Shown: positions 1-9,563, numbered from the stretch's first letter. The stretch is 64,000 bases of DNA from Bacteroidales bacterium (GCA_031275085.1 JAISPG010000044.1:1-64000), one strand, 5' to 3'. Program-made: numbers and translations. Notes: generated by a model from the letters alone, not told the origin.

Positions 1-783
1 ATCTTCTGGAGGACACTGGAATGGATGGTAAAAGACCCAAATACAAAACCTCATTTTGAAGCAAACTCAGACCTTAGCTTCTACGAAGGTACAATAACAA
101 ATATTTACAATCATTACCACAGTAAACTTGAAAGGGACAAGAATAAACTAAGGAGGCTTCAATATTTCTGGCCATTCATTATTTCCGGCGGTCTCAGTTC
201 CGCTGCAGCTTTAGCTGTTTTACAAATAGAATTCGGGGTCCTGTCAATTTCTGCTTATCATAGTGCACTTCAGGATGCCATCGAGGCAGTTGACAGCGGC
301 GAAAAGGCACTGAACTGGTTTACCGAGGTCAATAATGAATGGGAAGTTATAATAGGAGCAAAATCCTACAGGGCAGAAACAGTATCAGGATATAACTGTA
401 CCAGCTGCAGGTATTACCCTGGCGAACAGTCTGATCCCATAAAAGTTCCTACAACCCCCTATGTAAAGTTCAATGTTGGCTTTACCCAGGATTACAGGAC
501 ATGCCTGGATTTTGAATGCCAGAATATAGAACCTGCGGTTTCTGTAATATACCATCCCGAACTTTTGGAAAATGACGGGGTAGTTACAAGACCTTCGGCA
601 AGCGAGTTGCCGTATGCTACTGAAAGGCCAATAAGGGTATATCCCCGTGAGTTTGAAGATGTGATCGACAAAGGATCATCTCATATGCAGATAAGAAATG
701 ATGAGGGAATTAAAGAACATTTGAATAAGGCGTTAAATGGTGATTATGGACATTTTTTTTATACAAAACGATTTGATGAGTAA
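1..783 (+). CDS. C-terminal part of an unrecognised protein (gene enters from left edge)
   Basis: The reading frame is open from base 1, so this is the 3' part of a longer gene. The internal ATG at 25 is in frame and is probably not the true start. At least 260 residues are visible, including a hydrophobic stretch (FWPFIISGG onward) and a CxxC pair (NCTSCRYY). Near the end a GSSHMQ motif, followed by a conserved-looking tail rich in G, D and Y, is reminiscent of the catalytic-His region of secreted alpha/beta-hydrolase-like proteins; that is a weak impression, not an assignment. The stop is 4 bases before the start of the next lipoprotein gene, so the two probably share an operon. Confidence 0.6.
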   Translation: MFWRTLEWMVKDPNTKPHFEANSDLSFYEGTITNIYNHYHSKLERDKNKLRRLQYFWPFIISGGLSSAAALAVLQIEFGVLSISAYHSALQDAIEAVDSGEKALNWFTEVNNEWEVIIGAKSYRAETVSGYNCTSCRYYPGEQSDPIKVPTTPYVKFNVGFTQDYRTCLDFECQNIEPAVSVIYHPELLENDGVVTRPSASELPYATERPIRVYPREFEDVIDKGSSHMQIRNDEGIKEHLNKALNGDYGHFFYTKRFDE

Positions 784-787
784 GATC

Positions 788-2074
788 ATGAAAACAAGTA
801 CCTTTATTATATTCTTAATTTTATTTTGCAGCATAACTAATACCGCCTGCGATAAAAAATCTGTTCCACCGGAAGAACCTATTGCAACATATAAAACCAA
901 ACTTGAAGTAGTATGGACACGATATTTCCATTCAGATAAAATTGGAGGTGAACTATTTCTGGATCCCATATTCTGGAATGATCATGTTGTAATATCAAGC
1001 AGTCATGGCAGCCATTACACAAAACAACAAGGAATAAGAGTTCTAAATAAACTTACCGGCGAAGACCATCCAGTATGGGCGCATGAACCCGGAGGAATTG
1101 TGGATCAGGGAAATTATATGGAATGTATTCATATTGGAGGTCCCGATAATAATATCTTGTTTACAGGAGATGCCCTGTGCTTATATGCAATAGATCTTAA
1201 TACCGGACAAAGGTTATGGAAACATAAGCATTATCCCAATGCTGGCATTCATAAATTTTCAATGCTGGGAAATATTCCTTTACAGGTATATAGCGCACCT
1301 TCAGGAGGCCTGTCCACCTCCTGGTGCCGTATAGCAAAATGTGATCCTGAGACAGGAGAAAAAACAGACCTTGTAGAAACATGGATAGAAGATAATTATG
1401 AATTCCTGCTTACCCCTCCGGCATGGACGATTAATAATGTTGGAGATACCCTGATAATGTTCCTTTCTGGTAGCTGGAATTTTAGGCTGGTACATGGAAA
1501 GATGAAAACATATTGTTATAATATTACACAAAAAAGAATGGAATGGGAAAAAAGGGATTTTACAAATGGAGGTGATACAGGATTTCTGACGCCTACTATT
1601 GTAAGTAACAATAGAGTCGTTTTTCAGGCATTAAGATCTCTTCATTGTTTTGATATAGATACCGGTGAATTGATATGGCAATATGTTCCGGCACCAATTG
1701 AGAACTATTCATCGGCTCAATTATTATATAATAATGAAAAAATTTATATCAGATGTATAAGTGGAATAACAACCTGCCTTAATGCACAAACCGGAGCCGT
1801 AATATGGAAAACCGGTGAAGATTACATTCCTGCTCCTGACGGAAGAATGGATATTTATGACGAAAAATTATATCTGGCTGCATGGGGTGATAATGTGGAA
1901 TTTTACCTGTATTGCCTCTCTGCTGAGAACGGTGATTTTATTTGGCAGGATAAAGGGCCTTTTAATAAAATTTCAGGAGGTGTTACTATTGACCAAAATA
2001 CGGGATATCTATATTGTACAAACAACAGGGAAATCATGTGTATAGACCTTAATAAATCTCCGAAAGAAGAGTAA
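788..2074 (+). CDS. PQQ-type beta-propeller lipoprotein
   Basis: A predicted 428-residue outer-membrane or periplasmic lipoprotein. I chose ATG 788 over upstream in-frame Met codons because it gives a clean signal peptide (MKTSTFIIFLILF) and lipobox ending in Cys (NTAC|DKK), and it sits 4 bases after the preceding stop. The mature part contains repeated blade signatures such as LNTGQRLWKH, DTGELIWQY, QTGAVIWKT and ENGDFIWQD at regular spacing, the hallmark of the BamB/quinoprotein-alcohol-dehydrogenase-like eight-bladed propeller. Whether it binds PQQ is doubtful: such propellers in Bacteroidetes are usually structural or adhesive. It appears co-transcribed with the partial gene upstream; the pgi gene downstream has its own -7 box. 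Confidence 0.8.
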   Translation: MKTSTFIIFLILFCSITNTACDKKSVPPEEPIATYKTKLEVVWTRYFHSDKIGGELFLDPIFWNDHVVISSSHGSHYTKQQGIRVLNKLTGEDHPVWAHEPGGIVDQGNYMECIHIGGPDNNILFTGDALCLYAIDLNTGQRLWKHKHYPNAGIHKFSMLGNIPLQVYSAPSGGLSTSWCRIAKCDPETGEKTDLVETWIEDNYEFLLTPPAWTINNVGDTLIMFLSGSWNFRLVHGKMKTYCYNITQKRMEWEKRDFTNGGDTGFLTPTIVSNNRVVFQALRSLHCFDIDTGELIWQYVPAPIENYSSAQLLYNNEKIYIRCISGITTCLNAQTGAVIWKTGEDYIPAPDGRMDIYDEKLYLAAWGDNVEFYLYCLSAENGDFIWQDKGPFNKISGGVTIDQNTGYLYCTNNREIMCIDLNKSPKEE

Positions 2075-2215
2075 ATAATGTAAGGCAGAATAATATATAT
2101 AATTTTTTCATTACGGGCTGAGTCATATTCTCCTTTATTGTAAAATATTTCATGGAAAACTCAAATTATACTTGCCAAAAATTGTTAATATATCATTATG
2201 ACTGAATAGTTTTTA

Positions 2216-2223
2216 TATTTTTG
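2216..2223 (+). promoter_or_regulatory. Putative -7 box (TAnnTTTG) for pgi
   Basis: TATTTTTG matches the Bacteroidetes sigma-ABfr -7 element, 12 bases before the pgi ATG. No TTG at the expected -33 spacing is visible, so confidence is modest. Confidence 0.35.
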
Positions 2224-2235
2224 TAAAAAAAGATT

Positions 2236-3516
2236 ATGAAAATAGATTTTTTCCAGATAACAGGAAATTCCGGTAAGGGAACTTTTTCCGACTATTGCGA
2301 AAAAGCTTTGGAAAGACTTGAAATATTAAATTCCGGTAAAGGAAGCGGTAATGATTTTCTAGGATGGATAAATTTACCACAGTCATACGATGATGATGAA
2401 ATAAAAGATATTATAGAAACTGCCGGTAATTTACGTGAATTAGACATTATTGTTATAATAGGCATAGGAGGTTCATATCTTGGTGCTAAAGCCATCATTG
2501 AAGCTTTGAAGCCTCAGTTTGAAAAAACTTCTCCTGAAATTATTTTTGCAGGACATAATTTATGTGGTAATTATCATTCTGAACTTATCGATTACCTAAC
2601 AGGTAAAAAATACGGACTTATTGTTATTTCAAAATCAGGAACAACAACAGAACCGGCAATAGCGTTTCGGTTATTGTTACACGAAATGAAAAACAATTTT
2701 TCAGCCGAAGAAATAAGGAAAAGGGTTATAGCTATTACCGATGCCGAAAAAGGAGCACTAAAAGAACTTGCAGACAAAGAAGGCTTTAAAACTTTTATTA
2801 TCCCTGATAATGTAGGCGGCAGATATTCCGTTCTAACTCCGGTAGGATTACTTCCTGTTGCAGTTGCCGGTTTTGATATTGAATCTTTACTTCATGGCTC
2901 ATCAATAGCACAAAATATTTGTCTTGAATATTCAACTGAAAATCCTGCTGTGAAATATGCAGCTTTCAGAAATCTGATGTATGATTCAGGGAAAAAAACA
3001 GAATTACTTGTTAATTATAATCTACGCCTGAATTTCTTTACCGAATGGTGGAAACAGCTTTTTGGCGAAAGTGAAGGAAAAGAGAATAAAGGCATATTCC
3101 CCGCTTCTGCATCTTTTACTACAGACTTACATTCTCTCGGACAATATATACAACAAGGCGAAAGAACTATTTTTGAAACAGTTATTTTTGTGAACAATCA
3201 GGAAAATGACACTACATTTATTCCTGTAAATGCCGACGACAATGATAATCTTAATTACCTTGCAGGTAAAAACATGGAATATGTCAATACAAAAGCTGCG
3301 GAAGGAACTTTAATAGCCCATCTTGAAGGCGGAGTTCCAAATATACGTATTGAAATAGATAATTTAGATGAATATAATCTTGGATTTTTATTATACTTTT
3401 TTGAAATATCCTGCGGGATAAGTGGTTATATGTTAAACATTAATCCTTTTGACCAGCCCGGAGTAGAAGATTATAAGCGTAATATGTTCAAGCTTTTAAG
3501 AAAAAATAACAGATAA
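2236..3516 (+). CDS. pgi: Glucose-6-phosphate isomerase
   Basis: Interconverts glucose 6-phosphate and fructose 6-phosphate in glycolysis and gluconeogenesis, in the cytoplasm. The 426-residue length fits the short bacterial/archaeal-type PGI rather than the ~550-residue E. coli form. Visible family signatures are IGIGGSYLGAKA near residue 75 (sugar-phosphate binding), SKSGTTTEPA near 132 (phosphate-binding SIS loop), GGRYSVLTPVGLLP near 195 (PGI signature) and the C-terminal NPFDQPGVEDYKR segment holding the signature Lys. It is monocistronic, with its own -7 box just upstream and an Omp28-type gene 212 bases downstream. Confidence 0.95.
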   Translation: MKIDFFQITGNSGKGTFSDYCEKALERLEILNSGKGSGNDFLGWINLPQSYDDDEIKDIIETAGNLRELDIIVIIGIGGSYLGAKAIIEALKPQFEKTSPEIIFAGHNLCGNYHSELIDYLTGKKYGLIVISKSGTTTEPAIAFRLLLHEMKNNFSAEEIRKRVIAITDAEKGALKELADKEGFKTFIIPDNVGGRYSVLTPVGLLPVAVAGFDIESLLHGSSIAQNICLEYSTENPAVKYAAFRNLMYDSGKKTELLVNYNLRLNFFTEWWKQLFGESEGKENKGIFPASASFTTDLHSLGQYIQQGERTIFETVIFVNNQENDTTFIPVNADDNDNLNYLAGKNMEYVNTKAAEGTLIAHLEGGVPNIRIEIDNLDEYNLGFLLYFFEISCGISGYMLNINPFDQPGVEDYKRNMFKLLRKNNR

Positions 3517-3683
3517 TTCAATTATCTATATAACTTTAATAAACGAAAATAATAAAATAACCGGCTTTAATGAATAAAATAAAACTCATGAAGCAGGTGG
3601 GTTGTTTAAAATTTTCAACATTGGTTTTCAATAAAAAATAATAATTTTTTACCAATTCTATTCCTTCCAACAGAAAAAAATAG

Positions 3684-3691
3684 TATCTTTG
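3684..3691 (+). promoter_or_regulatory. Putative -7 box for the Omp28-type gene
   Basis: TATCTTTG fits the TAnnTTTG consensus, 37 bases before the ATG at 3729. A clear -33 TTG at the proper distance is not seen. Confidence 0.45.
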
Positions 3692-3728
3692 GTATATACT
3701 GTTATTTTTTTAATTAAAAACCACAATA

Positions 3729-5438
3729 ATGAAAAGTATTTTTACCGTATTTATTTTTGTATTGTTTGTAAATATAACATTTGCCCAAGCTCCGACTTTT
3801 GTATCTACAATACCTGCTAACAAAAATGTAATCCTTGAAGAGTTTACTGGAACAGGCTGTAGTTATTGTCCTGATGGTCATATATATTCAAATATTATTG
3901 CAAACAGTAATCCTGGTCGTTTTTGGGAAATAAACATACATGCAGGAAGTAATGCCTTGACCAATCCTGCAAATTATCGTACAACCGACGGAGAAATTAT
4001 TCATGACCATTTTATTTCAACAGAAGGCTATCCTTCCGGAATGATTAATCGCGGAGGAATTCTTAGCAGAAGTTTTTGGTTTTATAATACAAATACAGCT
4101 TTAAATCAATTATCTTATGCAAATATAGCTGCAGAAGGGATACTTGATTTTGAAACACGGACATTAACTTTAACTGTCGAGTTATATTACACATCAGAAA
4201 GTTCCGTACCTTCAAATTTTGTTACGGTTGCTATGGTGCAAAATAATATCATTGGACCTCAGGCGAATGCGTCTTCAAATCAGAACCAATATGTAGAAGA
4301 TGCCGTAAATAGTTATAATTATAAGCATATGCATATGTTAAGGGATATTATTTCTCCTACCTGGGGCGATACTGTAACATCTACCACTACAGAATCTTTC
4401 TATACCAAAACATATACCTACGTGATCCCGGATAACATAAAGAATATCCCTGTCGTTCTGGAAGATCTTGAGTTCTTAGTATGGGTTGCCGAAGATAAAA
4501 GTAATATTATTACAGCCAATAAGGCTGAAATCGAATATGTTAATATACATAATTATCCTACCAGAATAACAACAGTCAGGGAAAAGAATATTTTGGCTTG
4601 TAACTCCGAAACAGAGATTTATTTTGAGTTAAAAGCAGGTGGAGATACAATAAGATCAATTGAAGCTAATTATTCTATTAACGGTGAAACCCCGGTTACT
4701 TTTTTATGGGACGCCAGAGAAATACCGGCTTTAAAATCAGATAGTATTCATATATATCCTATAACTGTAGCTATTAATGAAGAACAGGTCATAGATATTC
4801 AAATTACAAAAATTAATGGAAACGATGTATCTTCAATTTCCAATAATATTACAGTAAAGAAAAATATTGTTACCGGAGTAGATAATATGACATTTAAAAT
4901 AACTACAGACTATTTGGGTAGTGAAATTACCTGGAAATTCCTCGATCCTGACGGAGAAATAATTAATCAGGGCGGACCTTTTGCTTTTGGTATTAATTCA
5001 TATGAATACTCATTAGAAGCATCATTTTCAGGATGTTATGCATTAATTGTTTATGATTCCGGATCGAACGGTATCAATGGACTCTATGGTTCCGGAAATT
5101 TTAGTGTAGTCGACCAGAGTGGAAATACAATCCTGTATGATAATGGACAATTTGACTCAAAAGCTGTTTATATGATGAATATAACAGCACACTCAAATAT
5201 TGCTGAAAAAAAACCGGATACATTTTTTATATATCCAAATCCCGTTTCAGAACAACTATTTATTCAATGTCCGGAAACAATTGACCAGATCAAAATTTTT
5301 AATACACAAGGACAACTTCTAAAGCTAATACAAGATAACGTATCGGAAATTTCAATTATCGGTCTACCTGATGGGTTTTACATACTACATGTTATTACCG
5401 GAAAAGGAACTTTTATTCAACAATTTGTTAAACAATGA
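3729..5438 (+). CDS. Omp28-related protein with T9SS type A sorting domain
   Basis: A 569-residue secreted surface protein. The signal peptide ends at FAQ|AP. An Omp28-like thioredoxin-fold domain follows, with EEFTGTGCSYCPDGH (a CxxC in the thioredoxin position, residues ~41-52). The middle part is beta-rich. The last ~75 residues form a T9SS type A sorting domain (FIYPNPVSEQLFI ... GFYILHVITG ... QQFVKQ), which directs export through the Por secretion system and surface anchoring. The family was first described as the P. gingivalis 28-kDa outer membrane protein; its physiological role is not established, and redox or adhesive function is inference. Monocistronic with a -7 box at 3684. Confidence 0.9.
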   Translation: MKSIFTVFIFVLFVNITFAQAPTFVSTIPANKNVILEEFTGTGCSYCPDGHIYSNIIANSNPGRFWEINIHAGSNALTNPANYRTTDGEIIHDHFISTEGYPSGMINRGGILSRSFWFYNTNTALNQLSYANIAAEGILDFETRTLTLTVELYYTSESSVPSNFVTVAMVQNNIIGPQANASSNQNQYVEDAVNSYNYKHMHMLRDIISPTWGDTVTSTTTESFYTKTYTYVIPDNIKNIPVVLEDLEFLVWVAEDKSNIITANKAEIEYVNIHNYPTRITTVREKNILACNSETEIYFELKAGGDTIRSIEANYSINGETPVTFLWDAREIPALKSDSIHIYPITVAINEEQVIDIQITKINGNDVSSISNNITVKKNIVTGVDNMTFKITTDYLGSEITWKFLDPDGEIINQGGPFAFGINSYEYSLEASFSGCYALIVYDSGSNGINGLYGSGNFSVVDQSGNTILYDNGQFDSKAVYMMNITAHSNIAEKKPDTFFIYPNPVSEQLFIQCPETIDQIKIFNTQGQLLKLIQDNVSEISIIGLPDGFYILHVITGKGTFIQQFVKQ

Positions 5439-5517
5439 TTATTAAATGACGGATATAAAACTATAAAAGGACAATTTACATAATAGCTCTTTAGAAAACT
5501 GAATGAAGTAAATTCTT

Positions 5518-5559
5518 TGAAAAAAGAAATGAAAAATAAAATCATAATTTCTTTTTTCA
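5518..5559. terminator. AT-rich hairpin between convergent genes
   Basis: Perfect 13-base arms (5518-5530 and 5547-5559) with a 16-base loop lie between the stop of the Omp28-type gene (+) and the stop of the SAA-like gene (-). The U-rich right arm suits a terminator, perhaps bidirectional; the stem has few G/C pairs. Confidence 0.4.
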
Positions 5560-5689
5560 TCATTTTCTTCAAACTTCACGCTGCTACAACCATTAAACAT
5601 TAATCTGTATTTTTTTAGGTATTGTTCCCCAAAATGCGTTTTTTCTACAGATATTTTCTTAATCGATCAAGCCTAAATATTCTTTATAT

Positions 5690-6763
5690 CTAATATTTTT
5701 CATTCAACCCTCTTGGTCTTTTTTTGCTACATCCATCTCTGGAAGTACGAATTGATTTATCTAAAGCCTGCTGGCGGCCAAATACATTTGCTTCGTGATC
5801 TTCAGCCGAATCATTAAGATTATTCCTTAATTTATTAAATATTTTATCAGACTCTTCTCTGATATGACTAAATAATGTAGCCCAATACCTTCCGAATAAT
5901 CCCGATCGTGAAGTTTCAAAATTTGCTTTACAATGAAAATATTTATCAGCATTTATAGTATTTGCTTCTTTCATATCATAATAGTTTTTATAGAAATAAT
6001 ATGCTCCTCGGTAAACCCCTGTTGAATCTAATATTTCCATCGTAAAATCATAAATATTGTAATTATTTGATTCAAAAACATTAGATTCCTGTACAATTTC
6101 TTGTCCAAACCATGAATTTGAATCATAAAATTTATTCTTATTATTGTCGATACTTTGTTCTTTATTAAATCTTCCGGAATAATATTTTATATTTCCGCTT
6201 TCAATATCTTTTGAACTGACAAAGAACCTTATAGGAATGCTTTTTGTATTTCCGTCAAATAAATATTCTGTTCCTCCACCTATGCCTGTAAGATTTGGGT
6301 ATCTTTCTTTTTCGATATTCAAACCTGTCTTTTCATCTTTTTCTGTATATGTTTGTTTAAATTTTAAATTTTGAAGATTCCCTGTCACATTACGTTTAAT
6401 ATCATAACACAATCCTTCATTCAGCATAGCACGGTAATCCAGTTTAATAACACATGTCGGGTACGCGTTAGAAGGTAAGGCATTACTAATTCTTGAACCT
6501 TCTGTTGACAAATCTCCGTTATCGGTTAAATAAATTTCTCTCAGCGCTCCCTTTAAAACTTCCTGATCTTTGGCACTTCTACCGGTTAAATCTACATACG
6601 CAGTACTTTTTATTGCTTTAGACTTTTCTATTTTTCCCAATGCTTCCATGGAACAATACTGATACAAATATCTAAGCTCTGTTACAGTTCCTATATTTTG
6701 CGGTAAAAGTCTTTTAGAATCATAAAACTTTCGTCTGGGATCATCTATCGAATAATTTATCAT
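5690..6763 (-). CDS. T6SS-locus protein with C-terminal serum amyloid A-like domain
   Basis: Last gene of the T6SS locus, 14 bases after the M23 peptidase gene and evidently co-transcribed with it. It has 357 residues, no signal peptide and no membrane helix. Residues ~1-250 match nothing I recognise. Residues ~258-357 reproduce the order of the vertebrate serum amyloid A fold: YYDMKEANTI (SAA: YSDMREANYI), ADKYFHCKANFE (SAA: SDKYFHARGNYD), HIREESDK (SAA: DARE), a DS.ED.EAN.FGR helix (SAA: DS.ADQAANEWGR) and the end RPRGLNEKY (SAA: RPAGLPEKY). Similar tails occur, from memory, at the ends of Bacteroidetes RHS/polymorphic-toxin-like proteins. Position at the end of a T6SS operon and lack of a Sec signal suggest a secreted effector or effector tail; this is inference. 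No immunity gene is visible downstream. Confidence 0.75.
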   Translation of the reverse strand: MINYSIDDPRRKFYDSKRLLPQNIGTVTELRYLYQYCSMEALGKIEKSKAIKSTAYVDLTGRSAKDQEVLKGALREIYLTDNGDLSTEGSRISNALPSNAYPTCVIKLDYRAMLNEGLCYDIKRNVTGNLQNLKFKQTYTEKDEKTGLNIEKERYPNLTGIGGGTEYLFDGNTKSIPIRFFVSSKDIESGNIKYYSGRFNKEQSIDNNKNKFYDSNSWFGQEIVQESNVFESNNYNIYDFTMEILDSTGVYRGAYYFYKNYYDMKEANTINADKYFHCKANFETSRSGLFGRYWATLFSHIREESDKIFNKLRNNLNDSAEDHEANVFGRQQALDKSIRTSRDGCSKKRPRGLNEKY

Positions 6764-6777
6764 AATATAATATTTTA

Positions 6778-7461
6778 TTACTTTACACTTAATTTACCTA
6801 AAAATAATCCGTTTTCAAAAATAGGATTTACCAGGCAAATTTTATAACCCTCATTCCTGTCATAATAGCGAAGTTCAAAATGAAGATGATCTCCGAAAGA
6901 TCTTCCGGTATTCCCACCCAAACCTATTGGCATTCCAACCTCAATAATTTCACCTTCTTCCACTAATTTTTTACTTAAATGAGCATATATTGTTTCTGTC
7001 ATATTATAATTTTTTATTATAACATATTCACCATAACCAGTTTTATCAAAACCAGTTTTGAATACTTTACCGCAAAAAACGCTATATACCGTATCTCCTT
7101 CCCTAAGATCGAAATCCACTCCACAATGCATCTCTGCTTTTCTCTTTATTTTTCTTAGTCCAAACACAGAATTAACAACTAAAGCCTGCTGTAACGGAGA
7201 ACATAAACTATCCGTGAATTTTGAAAAAATACATTCTTCCAGTATAGTTCCGGCTTTAATAAATTTCTGATCAAAAAATATCTTAAAATCAACAGGTTCA
7301 GGAATACAGGCAGGTATAAAGATATCCTCTTTTTTATCATAACTCAATTCATAATATAGGTTGTAACTTTCAATAGTTAAATCTACAATATCCGTTTTAT
7401 TCTGGGAATAGGCAGATAAAATTAAAAACAAACAAATATGTACAATAGTTAATCTTTTCAT
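6778..7461 (-). CDS. M23 (LytM-type) peptidoglycan endopeptidase
   Basis: A predicted periplasmic zinc metallopeptidase of the lysostaphin/LytM fold. I chose the ATG at 7461 (227 residues) over an in-frame ATG at 7497: it gives a proper signal peptide (MKRLTIVHICLFLILSAYSQ), has AGGA seven bases upstream, and follows the tssF stop by 10 bases instead of overlapping it. The catalytic signatures are intact: HCGVDFD (HxxxD, zinc ligands), a TIYAHLSK strand and HLHFELR (HxH), with the usual G-rich GLGGNTGRSFGDH loop. Its place between tssF and the SAA-like gene suggests it opens peptidoglycan for the secretion apparatus, or is an effector; the Sec signal favours a housekeeping role in the apparatus. 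Confidence 0.9.
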   Translation of the reverse strand: MKRLTIVHICLFLILSAYSQNKTDIVDLTIESYNLYYELSYDKKEDIFIPACIPEPVDFKIFFDQKFIKAGTILEECIFSKFTDSLCSPLQQALVVNSVFGLRKIKRKAEMHCGVDFDLREGDTVYSVFCGKVFKTGFDKTGYGEYVIIKNYNMTETIYAHLSKKLVEEGEIIEVGMPIGLGGNTGRSFGDHLHFELRYYDRNEGYKICLVNPIFENGLFLGKLSVK

Positions 7462-7471
7462 TATTAAATCC

Positions 7472-9136
7472 TTATATCCTTTCTTTCTGTATTTCAATTT
7501 TTATGGGAATAATATTTGATGACCGCAATTCAATTTTTTTTCTTAAAATACAGGCCTGTAATTTCAGTTCATTTTCATCATCTTTTATTCTGCAGGATTT
7601 ATCTAATAATATACTTATCAATAATTGATTGTTTTCTCTTTTTAAATCAATATTTTTAATATTATTTCCTAGTTCTTTATAACAATAGTTTTTTAGATCG
7701 GATAATGTAACAAGCCTATCTTTAGTTAAAAAATAATATTTTGCAATGTCGTTTTTTTCTTCGTCGGTTTTAACAGCAGATTTCCCCCCGCTGGTTTTTA
7801 ACAATAGTCTGGTATTGGCTTTATCCAGATTTGCAGGCACAAAATATATCTCTTTTTTTGTTTGTGTGTTTTCAATATCGTTTGCCAATTCACCCGATGT
7901 ACATAAATATTCTAAATTCAGTGCTGTATTCTTTATTGATATATCTTCGTTAAGTTTTAATATAACATATGGTTTTTTATAATCGGACTCGTTTGAATCA
8001 TTTATTATTCCGGATATTTCTTCAAAATTTTCTCTTAGTTCGTCAAGTCTGTCGCTGTTTTTCAATCCGGGGATATCCTTAAATGCATAATAATCGTGCC
8101 GATACCTGTTAAGCAAATCTCTCAACTGAGTCAATAGTTTGCTTTGATTATAACGTTCAACATCGTGATGCCTTATTACAAAAGAATTTATAAATTCTTC
8201 CGGATCTTCAATATTTTTATTGCATAATAAATGTAAAAAATATTCGGATTCCGAAACCAGTGGCATTACCGGATTATTATGACTTAGTTTTATTTCTTTC
8301 TTTTCCACGTTTACAACCGGAATGCAATTTATGTATATATCACAGTTTTCAGGTTCAAAAAAATTATCTTCAGAATAAAATGTAATCTCAAGCTCTATCT
8401 GAGTTTCATTTTCAATTCTTATTTCATTTGCATCATATCTGTCAATATAAAACATTTGTACATTATTAATAGCAAAAATTTCCTGCCAGTAATTATAATT
8501 CCCGAACAGATGCTGATTATTTTTTAATAAAAGATGGTCATTATTAAACCATTGTGAAAACGGGAAATCATGGTATTGATCAGGTTTTATTATTTTTAAC
8601 TCTTGTCCCATATATTTTACTGATATATCAACAGGAACTGCACTGTCAACATAAAAAGACACTCCGGACAAGTCGCTAATCCCAGTATCAGAAGTCAATT
8701 CAATTAAAATATTATCATAAGAATTTATTTGCTTATTAGATATATGTGCGTTGATTATTTTAGTTTTAAACAATGGAAAGAATTTATATTTTTTCTTGGA
8801 TTTTGCCAATTCAAAAAAGCTGTTTTCATCAATAATAATACTACTTTCTTCATACTCTTTTTTTAGTTTTGTTTCTATTATCGAAAAAGAAGGAGTTGCC
8901 TTTATTAAATGATACGGTATCAATCTATCGCGAAGTTCGGTGATAATATTTTCCTTATATTCCTTAATATTGTTTTCTATACTGTAGGATTGATAAGCCA
9001 GAGCCTGTAATAAAAGTTTTATTACAGGATCATCCTCTATGCCGTTAAATACTTCGTTTTTTTCAGTTTCCCACTGTTTTACAGCTTCTTCTTTTATTAT
9101 TTCGTAATGATTTATATATTCTTTGTTTGTATCCAT
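7472..9136 (-). CDS. tssF: T6SS baseplate protein TssF
   Basis: 554 residues. TssF is the wedge component of the T6SS baseplate (VasA/ImpG family), joining TssE, TssG and TssK around the VgrG hub. The N-terminus carries the family pattern: WETEKNEVFNGIEDDPVIKLLLQALAY (acidic residues followed by a conserved helix) and LIPYHLIKATPSFSI (family: hxPHxxxPxPS). The C-terminus, with FLTKDRLVTLSDLKNYC and a late catenin-like strand pair, resembles gp6-like baseplate proteins. It starts 4 bases after tssE ends, as in many T6SS operons. Divergent from Proteobacterial TssF in sequence but similar in length and gene neighbourhood. Confidence 0.85.
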   Translation of the reverse strand: MDTNKEYINHYEIIKEEAVKQWETEKNEVFNGIEDDPVIKLLLQALAYQSYSIENNIKEYKENIITELRDRLIPYHLIKATPSFSIIETKLKKEYEESSIIIDENSFFELAKSKKKYKFFPLFKTKIINAHISNKQINSYDNILIELTSDTGISDLSGVSFYVDSAVPVDISVKYMGQELKIIKPDQYHDFPFSQWFNNDHLLLKNNQHLFGNYNYWQEIFAINNVQMFYIDRYDANEIRIENETQIELEITFYSEDNFFEPENCDIYINCIPVVNVEKKEIKLSHNNPVMPLVSESEYFLHLLCNKNIEDPEEFINSFVIRHHDVERYNQSKLLTQLRDLLNRYRHDYYAFKDIPGLKNSDRLDELRENFEEISGIINDSNESDYKKPYVILKLNEDISIKNTALNLEYLCTSGELANDIENTQTKKEIYFVPANLDKANTRLLLKTSGGKSAVKTDEEKNDIAKYYFLTKDRLVTLSDLKNYCYKELGNNIKNIDLKRENNQLLISILLDKSCRIKDDENELKLQACILRKKIELRSSNIIPIKIEIQKERI

Positions 9137-9140
9137 ATTT

Positions 9141-9563
9141 TTACCAGATATGAAATTTAAATTCTTGTTTATACGGGTTTTTGTTTTGTGTTTTTGTTTT
9201 GAAATTACCAGATATAATTATTGATACTTCTTGATTTTCATTATTAAATACCATTTCCACAACAGGATTTTTCAGACGCGACTCATATTTTTCCAGAGCA
9301 TCTTTTAAGTCACGGGCAAAACAATTATCATTAAAACTTTTTTCGTTAAGTTTTTTATTACTGATTTTTGAATTTTTATCACTATTTTCGAAACGGCAGT
9401 TTTTTAATGAAAACCCAAATCCACGGTCAGGCTTAAATGATTTATTTGAAGAACTTATAAGTAATTTTATAAAATCGGTTATTGCCTGCTCTACATCATT
9501 GCTCAGGCTCCCCTGATAAATATTATCAGTTGAAATTTTTAAAGGTATTTTAAATCCACTCAT
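9141..9563 (-). CDS. tssE: T6SS baseplate protein TssE (gp25-like)
   Basis: 140 residues, the length of the phage T4 gp25/TssE family, which seeds the contractile sheath on the baseplate. The N-terminal SDVEQAITDFIKLLISSS-type helix, the DRGFGF segment and especially DLKDALEKYESRLKNPVVEM correspond to the family's ALRRYEPRL core: the conserved ExR is present as ESR, with Ser in place of Pro. The end is a beta-strand pair (VSIIISGNFK ... KFHIW) typical of gp25. It lies between tssK and tssF. Confidence 0.85.
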   Translation of the reverse strand: MSGFKIPLKISTDNIYQGSLSNDVEQAITDFIKLLISSSNKSFKPDRGFGFSLKNCRFENSDKNSKISNKKLNEKSFNDNCFARDLKDALEKYESRLKNPVVEMVFNNENQEVSIIISGNFKTKTQNKNPYKQEFKFHIW

